Part shown: piece by piece, positions 49,401 to 59,488 of the stretch | Numbering within the stretch: position 1 is the stretch's first letter | Layout of the letters: each line of letters begins with the position of its first letter | Notes under the pieces: model-generated | Told to the model about the DNA's origin: nothing | What the model saw: the letters and a program-made list of their open reading frames with translations, nothing else | Database searches by the model: none | Program-made: the position numbers and the translations under genes | Source of the DNA: Cardinalis cardinalis | Taxonomy: Eukaryota; Chordata; Aves; Passeriformes; Cardinalidae | DNA length: 64,000 bases | Assembly: GCA_014549065.1 (NCBI GenBank) | Contig: JACDOX010000015.1 | Location: 2,396,594 to 2,460,593 of the forward strand | Direction: 5' to 3'

Positions 49401-51696
49401 CATCCCTTCCCTGTTGTCCTTGTCACTGCAGAGCTTCTGACTGACCCAGAGTCCCCAGGACAGGAGCACTGGGGGGATGGAGAGAGATGAAGGGGGAGAA
49501 GAGAACAAGGGATATTTGACGTGGGTCACTTGCAAGAGCACAGGCATGGCCTGGGGCAGCGGGGAGGTTGGAAGGAGGAGCAGGAGTGCAGCGAGGGTGA
49601 GGTGCAGGTGCCACTGAGACCTCCTCCAGATGAACACCACATTTCCCCCCACCAGGCACCATCACCACCCAGAAGACATGTCTCGGGGAGAGAGTGGGCA
49701 GCAAGGCTTGTTGTGGCTGCAGGGAAAAGCAGGAGAGGGAGAGGGAGACACTTACACGGACTGGGATGTGCTGAGCTGGCTGCTGTCGCACCTTCGCCTG
49801 ACCCCCCAGGCTGCCCCCGAGCTGGACGGCTGAGCACGGCCTGTCTGCTGGGCCAATCTGGAGTGGCGATGACATGAATGAAACAAGGAGAAATACTCCG
49901 AGTAGGAGAAACAGGTCATGCTGAGGCAGAGGCAGAGACACACATGCACAGAGACAGAGCGAGCCTGCCGGTCAGGGCTTTGAATAAAAGCAGATGGCCA
50001 CGGCTTGCTCTGCGCTGGATTCAGCTGCTCACTCGGCTCGAGTTTATTTTTGGCCCTCTGAGGAAGCGTCAGGGGATTCAAATGACCATATAAGACAACA
50101 GTGTGGTTAACCCTACCACCACCACACAGGAAGCAGGCACAAAGCGAGGTGAGGTGACATTCATCACCTCCAAAGTGCCAGGCACACAAGTCAGAAGTGG
50201 GGGCAGAGGAGGATCCAGAGCCACTGGATGTCAGCTCCATTTCCATCTCTGCTCTCCCAGGTGGCAGAAGAGTTCAGCAATGCTACAGATTTGGTGCTTC
50301 AAGCTCCAAAGGTTTTCCCTCTGGCAAGAGGTCGGACACTGCTGGGCTGAGACAGGACAGACAATGCAGAGAACTGCTAATGCTGCTTTTTGCCAAAATA
50401 GCAGGTGTCNAAGGACCTTCAACAAGGACAGGACCAAATGGCCAGGGAAGCCCTAATTCTCCTGTGCATCAGGTCTCNACAGGAGAGCTGGCTGTAGAGG
50501 TGCACAGTAACCACACCGAGAAACCACAGCCTTGGTGGCAGCAGGACTGCTGGCCACACAGCATCCTGATTCCACAGCTTGCTGCTCATCAAATTATCCC
50601 CAGTTTCCCAGCCTTGAAAACCAAACAACCACAGGTGGTAATGAGCAAGGCATCAGAGGGTGGTGGAGTTACAAAAAGGGAGGAGGAACAGAACTTCAGT
50701 AACTCTCAGTTTGTTAAAAAGGGGAAAATTAAAGTAACTTAAAAGATTAAAAGGATATTTTTCCTTGCTTTGGAGGTGACTTTGGAATCTATTCCCATTC
50801 CCCTTGAGAAATCTGCCTTTTATAAAATGAAAGGGGAACAGTGTCTGGGTTTGAAACTGTCAGCAGGTCTCTGTGACCACAGCTCAGCATTGCAGGGGAG
50901 GGGGATGCTGCCACGATTTGGTGTCTGGAGTTGCTCTTGGTTAAGAGTGGTGTGCTTGAAGTCAGACTGATCTGAAGTAATCACATCCTTTAAAAACTGA
51001 AATATTTAACAGGTCTCACTGTTTTATATACCTGGTTTTTGTGCCTCTTTTATGTTTTCTCATAACAAATGCTTTGCTCCCTCTTTGACAAAACCTAAGC
51101 TTGGCATACAGCGGGGGAAAGGAGCAGCTGGCTTTGGGAGGGCTTCTGTTGTTCAGGAAAGCTTGTGGCTGTGCCCCTTTTTTATTGCTTGAAACAGACA
51201 ACATCAAGCAAATCTCCTCTTGCTGTGAGCACGTAGATTGTTGACCTCATTGGATNTATAGCAGGCTCTGGCTTTGACACTAATGACAGACTCGCAGAGG
51301 AGCCGCCTGGCAGAGCTAATTAGAGAGCACGGGCACGGACCGGGAGCCTGCTTCGCCCTGCCGGCCAGGGAGCCTGCTTTCCCCACAGGGCAGGGACAGG
51401 GAGCCCGCTTTCCCCACAGGGCAGACACAGGGAGCCTGCTTTCCCCACAGGGCAGACACAGGGAGCCTGCTTTGCCCTGCAGGGCAGACACAGGGAGCCT
51501 GCTTTGCCCACAGGGCAGGGACAGGGAGCCCGCTTTCCCCACAGGGCAGGGAGCCTGCTTTCCCCACAGGGCAGACACAGGGAGCCTGCTTTGCCCTGCA
51601 GGGCAGACACAGGGAGCCTGCTTTCCCCACAGGGCAGGGACAGGGAGCCTGCTTTGCCCTACCGGGCAGGGACAGGGAGCCTGCTTTCCCCACAGG

Positions 51697-51727
<31 letters not shown>

Positions 51728-51824
51728 TCCTGCTTTCCCCTGCCGGGCTGGGACAGGGACAAGGACAGGGATCCTGCCTTCCCTCCCGGGCAGGGACAGG
51801 GACAGGGAGCCTGCTTTCCCTCCC

Positions 51825-51859
<35 letters not shown>

Positions 51860-51968
51860 GGTATCCTGCTTTCCCCTGCCGGGCTGGGACAGGGACAAGG
51901 ACAGGGATCCTGCTTTCCCTGCCGGGCTGGGACAGGGACAGGGACAGGGAGCCTGCTTTCCCTGCCGG

Positions 51969-51999
<31 letters not shown>

Positions 52000-52316
52000 G
52001 CCTGCTTTCCCTGCCGGGCAGGGCTCTCTGGGCAGGGCTCTCTGGGCAGGGCTCTCTGGGCACTCGCTCACCTTTGCCAGGGGTAGATGCGGTAGGGAGG
52101 GTTGTGTGGGCTGGCACGGCTCGGGGCGGCCGCTTCACCCGCACGGGCCACCAGCGACTTCTGGGGGCTCTGGGCCACTGTCTGACCTGCTGTGTCCTCC
52201 TCCAAGCTCTGCTGGATGGCCATCTTTATCAGCTCGTCTTCGCTCAGGCTGCTGTACAGACTGTACTCCTCGCAGCCTATCGTTTGTCTTTGAGTATTTG
52301 CTGCCGTCGTGGCCAT
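29644..52316 (-). CDS. ASB2: ASB2, ankyrin repeat and SOCS box protein 2 (spliced, 9 coding exons)
   Basis: The exons join in consistent phase to 1890 coding bases (629 aa plus stop), close to the two mammalian isoforms (about 587 and 635 aa). Coding exons in transcript order are 52316-52072, 47408-47358 (uncertain), 45402-45236, 44417-44262, 42306-42061, 39828-39657, 34940-34379, 30674-30521 and 29780-29644. The predicted protein has a ubiquitin-interacting motif (residues 26-41), a run of ankyrin repeats (about 100-500) and a C-terminal SOCS box (about 585-629). By family knowledge, ASB2 is the substrate receptor of an Elongin B/C-Cullin 5-RBX2 ubiquitin ligase acting on filamins and other proteins in muscle and blood cells. 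Identity rests on long near-identical stretches such as NADTNHRCNRGWTALHE and HGANIDAYI. No frameshift or premature stop is seen in the recognised exons. Confidence 0.97.
30521..30674 (-). CDS. ASB2: ASB2 coding exon 8
   Basis: It encodes FCEMVSTPEISRWAGPIIDV and RLKEHIDSYEDWAVIKEKA, nearly identical to human between the ankyrin domain and the SOCS box. The acceptor ends TTCCTTGAAG (weak pyrimidine tract), and the donor is GCAG followed by GTATGG. Length 154 nt, phase 0 in and phase 1 out. Confidence 0.96.
30675..34378. other. ASB2: ASB2 intron between coding exons 7 and 8
   Basis: No gene recognised. A small GC-rich patch at about 32360-32460 stands out; it shares a 14-mer with the island at 14.8 kb. 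Confidence 0.7.
34379..34940 (-). CDS. ASB2: ASB2 coding exon 7 (largest exon)
   Basis: This 562-nt exon encodes IPVTSRTRVKRSGISPLHLA, NNNIYATELLLQAGANPNVD and LLLDHGANIDAYISSHP, covering the last ankyrin repeats and the link toward the SOCS box. It ends at GTACAG followed by GTAAGC, in phase 0; the acceptor is CCTGGCAG. The reading frame continues past the donor into the intron, so the raw open frame is longer than the exon. Confidence 0.97.
34941..39656. other. ASB2: ASB2 intron between coding exons 6 and 7
   Basis: 4.7 kb of mostly unique AT-rich sequence with the CR1 fragment near 39.1 kb. Nothing else recognised. Confidence 0.7.
39055..39200 (-). mobile_element. CR1 retrotransposon fragment, antisense
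   Basis: On the - strand this reads with recognisable CR1 wording: an antisense match to ACTAGAATATGGTGCCCAG, the segment encoding the LEYCVQFW-type motif near the CR1 ORF2 end. It is heavily diverged and has no intact frame. It lies in the ASB2 intron between coding exons 6 and 7, just upstream of coding exon 7. Confidence 0.6.
39657..39828 (-). CDS. ASB2: ASB2 coding exon 6
   Basis: It encodes ADINTQASDNASALYEACKN and ADANKANKDGLLPLHIAAKK, two further ankyrin repeats. The acceptor is TTCCTTCCTAG, and the donor is TGCGA followed by GTAAGT. Length 172 nt, entering in phase 1 and leaving in phase 2. The codon at the downstream junction becomes GAG (Glu) where human has Arg. Confidence 0.96.
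39829..42060. other. ASB2: ASB2 intron between coding exons 5 and 6
   Basis: 2.2 kb AT-rich intron with an interrupted poly-A tract near 40115. Nothing else recognised. Confidence 0.7.
42061..42306 (-). CDS. ASB2: ASB2 coding exon 5
   Basis: It encodes NADTNHRCNRGWTALHEAVS and NAYGITSLFVAAESGQLEAL, nearly identical to the human ankyrin repeats at this point. The acceptor is TCTAAAACAG, and the donor is GATGTG followed by GTGAGT. Length 246 nt, phase 1 in and out. Confidence 0.97.
43412..43447. repeat. CTA trinucleotide microsatellite, 12 copies
   Basis: An uninterrupted run of CTA units, 36 bp, in the ASB2 intron between coding exons 4 and 5. Confidence 0.97.
44262..44417 (-). CDS. ASB2: ASB2 coding exon 4
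   Basis: It encodes YPGTIDQRTLNEETALYLAT followed by LLQAGAEPDISNKARETPLY, two ankyrin repeats. Borders: acceptor TCCTCCCCAG, donor CAAAG followed by GTGAGG; 156 nt, entering and leaving in phase 1. It is notably GC-richer than the adjacent introns. Another - strand frame is also open across it but shows no similarity and is a shadow. Confidence 0.96.
44535..44750. repeat. AT-rich low-complexity tract in ASB2 intron
   Basis: About 215 bases of TATATA and CCTAATATATA/TATAGGAATAT variants between coding exons 3 and 4, starting about 120 bases from exon 4. Many segments are self-complementary and could form cruciforms. Confidence 0.9.
45236..45402 (-). CDS. ASB2: ASB2 coding exon 3 (start of ankyrin domain)
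   Basis: It encodes EIDPVVAAIRDGDEKAV and then NKDGWIPLHEAAYYGQVGCL, the first ankyrin repeats, aligned with human ADPLIKAIKDGDEEAL and the following repeat. The acceptor is TTTTATAG, and the donor is AAAAG followed by GTCAG. Length 167 nt, entering in phase 2 and leaving in phase 1. One n falls in the first base of a codon just before PNKDGW, leaving that residue undetermined. Confidence 0.94.
45403..47357. other. ASB2: ASB2 intron between coding exons 2 and 3
   Basis: Several overlapping open frames near 46.0-46.5 kb look like GC-richer random sequence. No ankyrin, SOCS or other family resemblance. Confidence 0.55.
47358..47408 (-). CDS. ASB2: ASB2 probable coding exon 2 (short, 51 nt)
   Basis: I inferred this exon from phase. 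Both alternative first exons end in phase 2, and exon 3 starts needing phase 2. This block opens after CTAAGCAG, runs SMEMQPCPWDIQPADIRR, and ends at ATCAGAAG with a strong donor GTCAGT, phase 2 on both sides. A NAGCAG acceptor would allow a 3-base alternative start. The mammalian segment here is longer (about 30 residues around MGLFQGVMQKY) and similarity is weak, so a different or additional exon is possible. Confidence 0.42.
47425..47590 (-). other. Open proline-rich segment inside ASB2, exon-like
   Basis: After a possible acceptor (TTTTGTACAG) the frame reads TTDGFSSLVPEVLKDED and then six prolines and LPAKND, entering in the phase 2 that both ASB2 first exons supply. It stays open to a single TAG directly before the candidate exon 2 and in the same frame. 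I found no good donor in the phase needed. It could be an extra or extended ASB2 exon, or chance. Confidence 0.2.
47591..49791. other. ASB2: ASB2 intron upstream of exon 2, nothing recognised
   Basis: No exon-like block with matching phase was found here. If the assignment of exon 2 at 47358-47408 is wrong, the true second exon should be sought here or in the following intron. Confidence 0.5.
49792..49919 (-). CDS. ASB2: ASB2 alternative first exon (short-isoform N-terminus)
   Basis: The frame starts MTCFSYSEYFSLFHSC, nearly identical to the N-terminus of mammalian ASB2-alpha, the isoform without the UIM. I placed the donor at GCGAAG followed by GTGCGA because it leaves phase 2, the same as the UIM exon, so both can splice to the same next exon. 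This gives 42 codons plus two bases, longer than in mammals. A GT preceded by GGGGG at about 49800 is a competing donor but would leave the wrong phase. The start and isoform identity are firm; the 3' end is moderate. Confidence 0.75.
49920..50110 (-). promoter_or_regulatory. ASB2: Candidate promoter of the short ASB2 isoform
   Basis: The stretch just upstream of the alternative ATG holds a RUNX-type site (TGTGGTT on the + strand, 50102-50108), a CArG-like box CCATATAAGA (50086-50095), a MEF2-like CCAAAAATAA on the - strand (about 50043-50052) and an E-box CAGCTG (50022-50027). These suit a gene used in blood and muscle cells, but short motifs occur often by chance. No clear TATA box is seen at the right distance. 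Confidence 0.3.
51340..52060. repeat. G-rich minisatellite in ASB2 first intron (31-bp and 6-bp units)
   Basis: On the + strand, units of about 31 bp (GGGAGCCTGCTTTCCCCACA plus GGGCAGACACA) repeat from about 51365 to 51700. After that the unit expands internally into runs of GGGACA hexamers (51700-51730, 51825-51860, 51930-51950, 51965-51995). The array closes with GGGCAGGGCTCTCT units at about 52015-52060, some 10 bases from the donor of the ASB2 UIM exon. The hexamer runs meet the four-G-tract pattern for G-quadruplexes on the ASB2 template strand. The long stop-free frames here on both strands are by-products. Confidence 0.95.
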
Positions 52317-52336
52317 TTTTATAATTCTTTGCTTTC
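52072..52336 (-). CDS. ASB2: ASB2 first coding exon, UIM isoform (ATG at 52316-52314)
   Basis: Coding begins MATTAANTQRQTIGCEEYSL and encodes a ubiquitin-interacting motif, SEDELIKMAIQQSLEE, with the acidic patch and the invariant Ala and Ser of the UIM consensus. It ends in phase 2 at CAAAG, followed by GTGAGC. The exon also has 20 non-coding bases before the ATG, preceded by a strong acceptor (TTTTCCTTTTACAG), so at least one non-coding exon must lie upstream, above 52336. This corresponds to the long mammalian isoform (ASB2-beta), known to be muscle-enriched. A minisatellite abuts the donor. Confidence 0.93.
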
Positions 52337-55300
52337 CTGTAAAAGGAAAATTGTAATCATCAAAATCTGGAAAATGAAAAAAACTCAATTGTCTTGTACT
52401 GTCATTTGGGTCTGCCACTTAATTAGGCTGACCAGAAAACCCTTCAGAAATCCTTCACCAGAAATCCTTCATATTATCAGCTAAAATCTGCATGTAAACG
52501 TAGTGAACTCTCTCCTTTCAATTACATGGAAATAACTGGTTTAGCTGGTGTTTAAAAAAGGGGCAGTTGTTGCAAGCAAGGCAAGTTTTTATCTGCTTAT
52601 TCTAGTTACCACATCTCAAGAGAAANATAGGTAAAGGAAATCCCCTTAAGATTAAAGAGACAAATTTTTGAATTTTATTTAGGAGAAGACCAATGGATAT
52701 CTCTTTTTGTTTGTTTTATTTCTTGCTGTAATTGAAGGAAATTAAGGGAAGAGGTTTTCTCTTTGCTGGTTTTCTATAAGGACAGGTTCTCCACCATGAA
52801 GTGCAAAGAGGTTTGCAATTTTTTCCACCTTATCTGGAGATCTTCAAGCAACATACAAAGCTATGCTTTGAAGTGACTTTGTTTCACTCAGCGAGGAGAG
52901 CAACACCACACTGGTCTGTTTCACTTCTGATTTTTTGCTTTTTCACAGAACAAAATTCAAGGTCATGAGTGAGATGGAAATGAGAGAATTGAGAAACCTT
53001 GGGCACACTCAGCAATCACAGAATGACTGTGAACCACCACTGCAGGACACTAAAAGGCAAAGACAATTCAAAATATTGCAGAATTTCCAGCAGTGATAGG
53101 GAAGTACTGATACCATGAATGGTACAATGCTCTAGCAGGATCTCATTTGGATGCCAGAGAGCACTCTGGCCATCAGTGTTCAAGGGCCAAGGGTTTATTT
53201 TATGGGAGGAGGTGGAAAAGCTTGCCTCTAAGAAGATAACAGCCCATGCAGAATAGGTTTGATTTTATAAGCACTGAGCAAGAACTGTGTAAAATAACAG
53301 GGGACACTGGGGTGAGGGGAGATGGGAACAAGCTGCTCAGGAGGACAGGGACATGACAGGGAGGACAGGGACCCAGCAGGAGAGGACTGTGGGGACATGT
53401 TCCCCTGGGGCAGAGAGGTGAGGGGCTGGCTGAGTGTACCAGTGCAGCTGCCAGGAAATCTGCTTGTCCCCAGCCTGTGGCTGCCAGTCCCTGTCCCATC
53501 AGTGCCACAGCTCCTCACAGCCCTGCTCTGCCCAGGATCAGCTCCTGCTGNTCTGGGCCAGCCAGCAGAGCCATGAGCGTGGGGACAGCAGAACCACCCA
53601 GCTCGCCACTGCTCAGGAGCTGCCTCAGCAGGAGCCTCAGGGGAGCCTCAGCTCCCTTGCCCTGCACAGCTGCTCTCTCCACCCAGTACCCAGCTCAGCC
53701 TGGTTTCCTGGGCACTCACACTGAAACCAGAGGGGTCCAGCAGGCCACAAGGCTCACACCAGCAGGAAACTGTCCTGCTGCAGCAGCCCCTGCTGTGGTG
53801 TGCACAGCCAAGTCCTGACCAGGAGGAAATGGCAGCTCCCCAAATACAGTTTGAAGAAATTGCAAGAGCTTGAATCAATCAAGTAACTTAAAATCTTGGA
53901 TTTAGGCTTTTCACTTCAGACATGGCGATATTTTCCACATCAACAAACACTTCAGGCTCTAAGCCCACTCCAGAAAAAGTGGGAAGACTTCAGATTAAAG
54001 GGAAGCTCAGCAGATTTCAGATTGACATTATGACTTTAAACAACAAAGGATGTATTTTACAGCCATGAAAAAATGCCAAAATAAGACCTTCAATTGCTGT
54101 AAATAATGCAACCCAATTTTAGTGGGGCTTTTTTCTTTGTTTCTCAGGGTTTTTTTTTCCCCTTTATTTTCAGCCAGATCTCTCATGACTGCTATTGCTT
54201 CCTTTTTCCAGTTGGTGCCTCAGTTCTGCTATGACCCTTGCTGTNCCAAAGATCCAAGCCCAGGCATTACCCTGCTGACAGCCTCCCTGTGCCCCTGCTG
54301 CTCCAGTACCTGCCTCTGGCTGCTCTCCAGCCAGCAGCTGGCTAGGAACTGTGACACAGCTTTGTTTGTCCAGAAGTTCTGCTNCTGTTGGGCTTGCTGA
54401 GCCCCTGGCACGCTGGGCAGTACTCCCACAGTCTCTCAGCCTAGGAACTCACGTGGTGCCTGGTGAGCTGCAGATGTGTGGAACCACCGGCTGGAGCTGG
54501 CAGGAACATCCAGCAGTCGTCTGCAGCATCCGGCACTGCAGTGCCTGAATGTAGGAACCTGGCCCCAGTGGTGACTCAGAAACCTAAACGAAGCCGTCAG
54601 CAGGGAGGGCAGGATCTGATCTTAAGCTGCTAATGGAGGTGATGCACAATGAATCCTTGGAGAAGGCAAGAATGGAGATTAAACTGCTCCCCTCTGAGGG
54701 CAATGTGAACCAGTGCAGGCTNGGACACAGATCCCTCCTCTGTATCCCCCCAGTCCTGTTGCCATCATCCTTGTGGCAGTGAATCCATTGCTGCTGTGAT
54801 CCGAGCTGGGTGTTGCAGTGCCTTCTGTGGGAGCCTGGGCTTTAAGTACTGGACAGGACACCTCTGCCAACACAGCTCCACAGCCTGGCACAGAGGAGCT
54901 AACTGATCTAGCTGCTTCGCCACATCCCAAATGGATCTANGTATAAAGGCTGCTTCTGGACCTTCTCCCCCTCTCTCCTTTTGTTTCACACATTCTTAAG
55001 GCAAAGGGAGCAAAAGGGAAGATTTTAGATTTGTGGGGATCACTCCTTTTTCATCCTCTTATCCTTTGTAGGGGTTAACTGGGTCCAACCCACTCTCAGA
55101 GAAAAGGGAGAACCTCTCCTGCGTGTTGTGAGCCTCGCTAATCTAAATATTTTGACAGGAGTTCCATAGAGTGCAGAAACAACAATGTTGGCTGCAGCTC
55201 CCATCACTGACTCATCCTGCAGGGAGAAACTTCATAGGGCTCAAAATAGAGAAAGCTTTCAGTTCTGCCCATTGCACTGCACAGACACAATGAAGGTGTG

Positions 55301-58241
55301 GGGGTCACATCCTGGGCTGCAGGAGCTTTTGGGTCCTCACTGANAGCCAGGGACAGCCTTGGCTGCCCTGAGCCCCTGCAGAGAGTGTTCTCTCTAGCTG
55401 GGCTTGAAGCTGTCCCTGCATCCATCCCCCTGCTGCCTCCACTTGCTCAGACAAGTGTGTGTGTGCAGTTTGCCTGTGTGCTGTGACNGAGTTTGGCAGG
55501 AGGCAGGGCACATGCCCTCTTCCCCACAGCTCCCTGCAGAGCAGAGCACAGCAGAGCCACCACCCTCCCCTTCCACCTGAGGATGCTTCTGTTTGAAGCT
55601 GCAGGACTACAGGGCAGAGGCACTGGTCTGAGTTATGTCTGTAAGAAGCTGCAGTGAGACAGCTGAGCTACAATAACAGGCTGAGCACATGCCCTTGGCT
55701 GGAGGCTAACGCACAACAGCCTAATTCAATTTACCCTTCTNTCCCTGAGGCCAAACTCAGTGGCATCACCTGGCAGTGGCCTGGCTCAGCTGACACGGCA
55801 GGGCTAAGTTTACCCCATCTGAGGCCATCAGTGAACTGCCAACCACAGACTTATAAAAGTTCACTAAGCTAATGTGCTATAAGCTAAANATTTTCCACCT
55901 TCTGTAATGAAGATATGAAAAAAAATTTCAATATTTGTTGCTAGAAATATTTGAACAAGTCTGGATTAGTAAGATCTGGCCAAAGTGGTCTTTCTGCGTG
56001 CATCTTGAATGTATTTCCATGCTCTAAACCAGCTTACTGTAGGTTTAAAGTATTGGTTTAAAGTATTGGAATTAGATTTAAAAATTAGATGCTGTGTTTA
56101 TTCTTCATCCTAACTTCAGATCTGGGGGGAATGTTTTAACATTTGGCTATACTCTGCATTTCTCTGGCAGCCCAAGAGGCCGTCTTCACATGCAGGTAGC
56201 ACACNGCATCTACTGGGACTGCAGAACCTGATTTTTAAAACTCTGGGTATAGGGTCCATATTACTTCTTAGAGAGTGCTTTCCTTTCAGGTCTGGTGGCT
56301 TCACTAGTGATCTCTTTTGGCAGAGACATGTTTTGGGATTCTGCTGTCTGTGCTGCCATTTAGTAAGTCAGTCTGACAAGATCTTCTGGAATCTAAACTT
56401 ACCATCATTTCCACATAGAAACTGATCCTGATTTTAATTTTGCCATCCTGATTTAAGTGAGAGTTTGTTAATTCAGATGTCTAATCAGGCCTGTNCCATA
56501 CAGAGGCAACTTAGATGCATCTTGTGACCAGAAGGTAAAGTTGGAAATAAAACATTTGTGCAAGGACCATGCTGTGACCTTCTAACCTATGTTGATGAGC
56601 AGCTGTGACTGGTAGATCTCTGAAACCAAAGGTACTGCTCACAAGGGGGACTACTAATAATCACCTACATGATGGCAAAAGCCAGAGACAAACACAATTA
56701 GGTTGCTATTATGTTCGGACTACAAGCTCTGTCAACATACTGCTTAGGAGAATGGGCCTCTGATCCCTGGTGCAACGTAAATAAACAAGGATATCGGCTG
56801 GCTTTGAACATGCAGAACCGTGCAATTCAACACCACTAGCATTTGAAACAAGTGCTCCCCGTTGATAGCACTTCTTTAAAGAAAAGCTTAGNCCCCCCTC
56901 AATAGATCCCAGGCAGTAGAATTAGCAGAATTACTTATTTCTGTCAGAGAAGGATGGCAGATAAGTGACAAGGTCATTAAGGGAACAGAGCCAGACTTTG
57001 CCTGCCTGTGCGCTGAGTTTATTCCAGTCAGCTTGTAACTGAATACAGAACCTTGTTATTTATGGCTCAGGGTGCAATAAACCACATTTGTGAAAACATA
57101 ACCAAGTCTTTGGGGGCTGCAAAACAGAGAGAAGAGGAGCAGCTTCACATTTTGCCTNTTGCGAGGAATGGTTGAGTTCCGGCTTCTGCAGATCTGTGTT
57201 TGCCTTTCCACGTGTTTGTCTTTACTTCTGAAAGCAGCAGGAGCACACATGGGAGAAGGCAAAGAGGCTGGAGGTTTTCCCAGCAAACTGAGCCTTACTT
57301 CAGTTCTTACTGCGGCACCTTTCAGCACAGATCCTCCGTGGGCAATGGAAACCAGACCGAATTGCAGCACTTAAAGTGCTCGCATTTTTGCTGCATTTTA
57401 GATCAGTTTCCTGATAAACCTTTGCTGTTTTCCAAGGGTATTATATTGGATAGCTGTTACAAGGAAGCAGATGATTTTTTTAAAAACAGAAAGATTTCAG
57501 TGCTGATCAGATCTGCCAGAGCTGAGACATCAGAAGGATGACGCCTCAGCTGTCCTACTGCGGCAACAGACAAGGATTCTTTGTAGTGACAGTTTATGCA
57601 AACCACTCAAGTTCTAGCCCAGTGCTGAAGGAGCAAAGCCAGGCTTCCCAAAGGAATCCTCTGAGTAAACAAATCCCCATGTTCAGCCCCAGCTGTCAAA
57701 ACAGGTCACCTATCAGCATGGCATATGCCCTGATGCCACCAAATCATGATTCTGCGCAAAATCTTTACTGGAAATCATACACCTGCAAGCTTTTATTTCT
57801 CTTTTATTAATTCACAAAGAAATTAGTGCAATATTAGCTTCATGGTAAGCCAACTGGAAATTTAAAAATTAAAGAAATTATTTGCTGATGTAATCTTTCC
57901 TCTTTCACACTGTGCCTTGTATGCTATATTCTACTGTAGTATGTTGTAGCTACAGCATTGATTTNTGAGCAAGATATTCTAGGGACAAAGATACAGGCAC
58001 CACCTGCCAGTAAAAGGAAAATAAGGAAATGACAGAGCTACTGTTCTGTTTAACAGACAGTGTTTTATGGCATATTTGAAAAAATACCAAAGCCCAAAAC
58101 AAACAAAAGCAAATCACAAAGCTCCCAAGACTGTTAGGGTGTTAGGTTACAAACTGCTGTAGGAATAAATATTTGCATAGACATAATGAACTGAGAGATT
58201 GAAAGTACTAAATAAGTTCAAAACATGCATATTTGCATTAC
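52337..58241. other. ASB2: 5' flank or first intron of ASB2
   Basis: The acceptor at 52336 implies a non-coding ASB2 exon somewhere above, but I cannot place it. A moderately GC-rich patch at 53280-53820 carries loose GACAGGG repeats like the intron minisatellite. A + strand TATAAA sits at 54942-54947 without a recognisable downstream gene. Confidence 0.45.
53263..53269 (-). promoter_or_regulatory. TATAAAA on - strand, possible ASB2 UIM-isoform promoter
   Basis: A TATAAAA on the - strand lies about 930 bases upstream of the UIM exon. It could position a start site near 53235 for the non-coding exon that the 52336 acceptor requires. No confirmed exon or donor follows, so this is only a pointer. 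Confidence 0.15.
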
Positions 58242-58589
58242 CTTTTTGTTCTGAAATAAAAGGGTAATAATAGTGTTGAAATGGGTTATCTCCTTGGTTA
58301 AGTCTTAATTCAGAAAATCCTCGCTGGTATTTGTCTCCCTGCTTTGCCTGGATGTTTCGATCAACTGCAGGACAGCTTTGAAACACGCTCACTTTGAAGC
58401 CTGGAGTTTATTTCTGGATCACCCCATGATCAGCGCATACAAGCCAAAATATAAGTTGTTCCCAATCTCAGATTTCCTGTTTGAAGATNCACAGCAGAAA
58501 CTTGTACCAATCCTGCAGTTCTTCTTTGTTGCACTATCTGAAGAACTTCACTTCATCAACATCCTGGAGCTCAATGACACAAAGCTGAC

Positions 58590-58654
58590 CTTTCTATTAC
58601 ATCATTATTTATTGTCCCTGACAAGTAGACCATATATGGATATGTTTCTGGAAC
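58590..58654 (-). other. Exon-like block D, unassigned (- strand)
   Basis: An excellent acceptor (long T tract ending TTCTTCTTTAG) and donor (GAAAG followed by GTCAGC) enclose 65 bases, open only in the frame VPETYPYMVYLSGTINNDVI. A second open - strand stretch at about 58242-58400 (KQGDKYQRGFSELRLNQGDN and on) ends at a donor AAAAG-GTAATG, but its best acceptor has the wrong phase to join. A + strand frame is also open here. No identification. Confidence 0.22.
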
Positions 58655-59488
58655 CTAAAGAAGAAAAAAAAAATTGCCATATAATTTTCAAGTAAAATAT
58701 GCTGTCCTGGAGAGTTTTATTTGCTTGGGGAGAAGTGACGTCCATTTACTTTTGTTTTCGCTGATGCTTTTTAAACAAAACAACCAAACATCACTGGGTA
58801 TTTACTGATGTCTTGGAGTTGCTCATGTGTTTTTAAGGCTGCAAGCTGGAGACTTCAGGATTCCAAAAGATGACAACAGCACTTGTGAACCTGTTCCAAG
58901 TAGTAATTTTAAGAGCTTACTAGTGGAAAAGGACTGCTCTCATACCACCTAAATGTGAACAATAGCCTCTCTCTCAGACTCCTCAAGGCCATAAATGTGA
59001 AGTGGTACCCATCTTCCCCACATCCTGAAGAAGGCAAGCTGGCCAAGGAGGAGACAGCACTGATCCAGAGATGAGTTAGAAAAGAGTCAGGCACATATAG
59101 GAGAACTGACACTTGGATTGTCTGGGTCATGGGAATAATGCTCACTTTGGGAAGGTTTCCATGTGTTTGTCCAGCTAATACAATGAATGAAGGGAAACCC
59201 TAATAATAGGATATCAAAGTTATGCCTATGCATTTTCCTTCAGCTCCTCTTTCACTCATTTCTATGACAAAACATTGCATACAACGAGAATAAAGCCTAG
59301 ATGGAAGTGGGTCTGGAGCCCTTTCTGAGTACCTTGTGGAGGCTCAGGTTCACTGAAGGCACCCTGTCAATGCATGAACACCCCCATCNAAGGCTTAGCA
59401 AGAGCGATCTTGGAGGGAAAAAACGTAGCAAGACCATATCATCCACTGATATGTATTTCCTTTCAACTCATCTGCTTTGTTTTTACAG

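Noticed and set aside
49423..49941. 172-codon - strand frame with a hydrophobic N-terminus
   Set aside because: It is another frame over the ASB2 alternative first exon. The conserved frame MTCFSYSEYFSLFHSC explains the sequence better.
51274..52484. Open frames of 250-326 codons across the ASB2 intron minisatellite
   Set aside because: Low-complexity products of the 31-bp and hexamer repeats, open on both strands. They overlap a proven ASB2 exon on the other strand.
58378..58695. 105-codon + strand frame as a protein gene
   Set aside because: It overlaps better-bounded - strand blocks, has no splice or start context, and no family resemblance.
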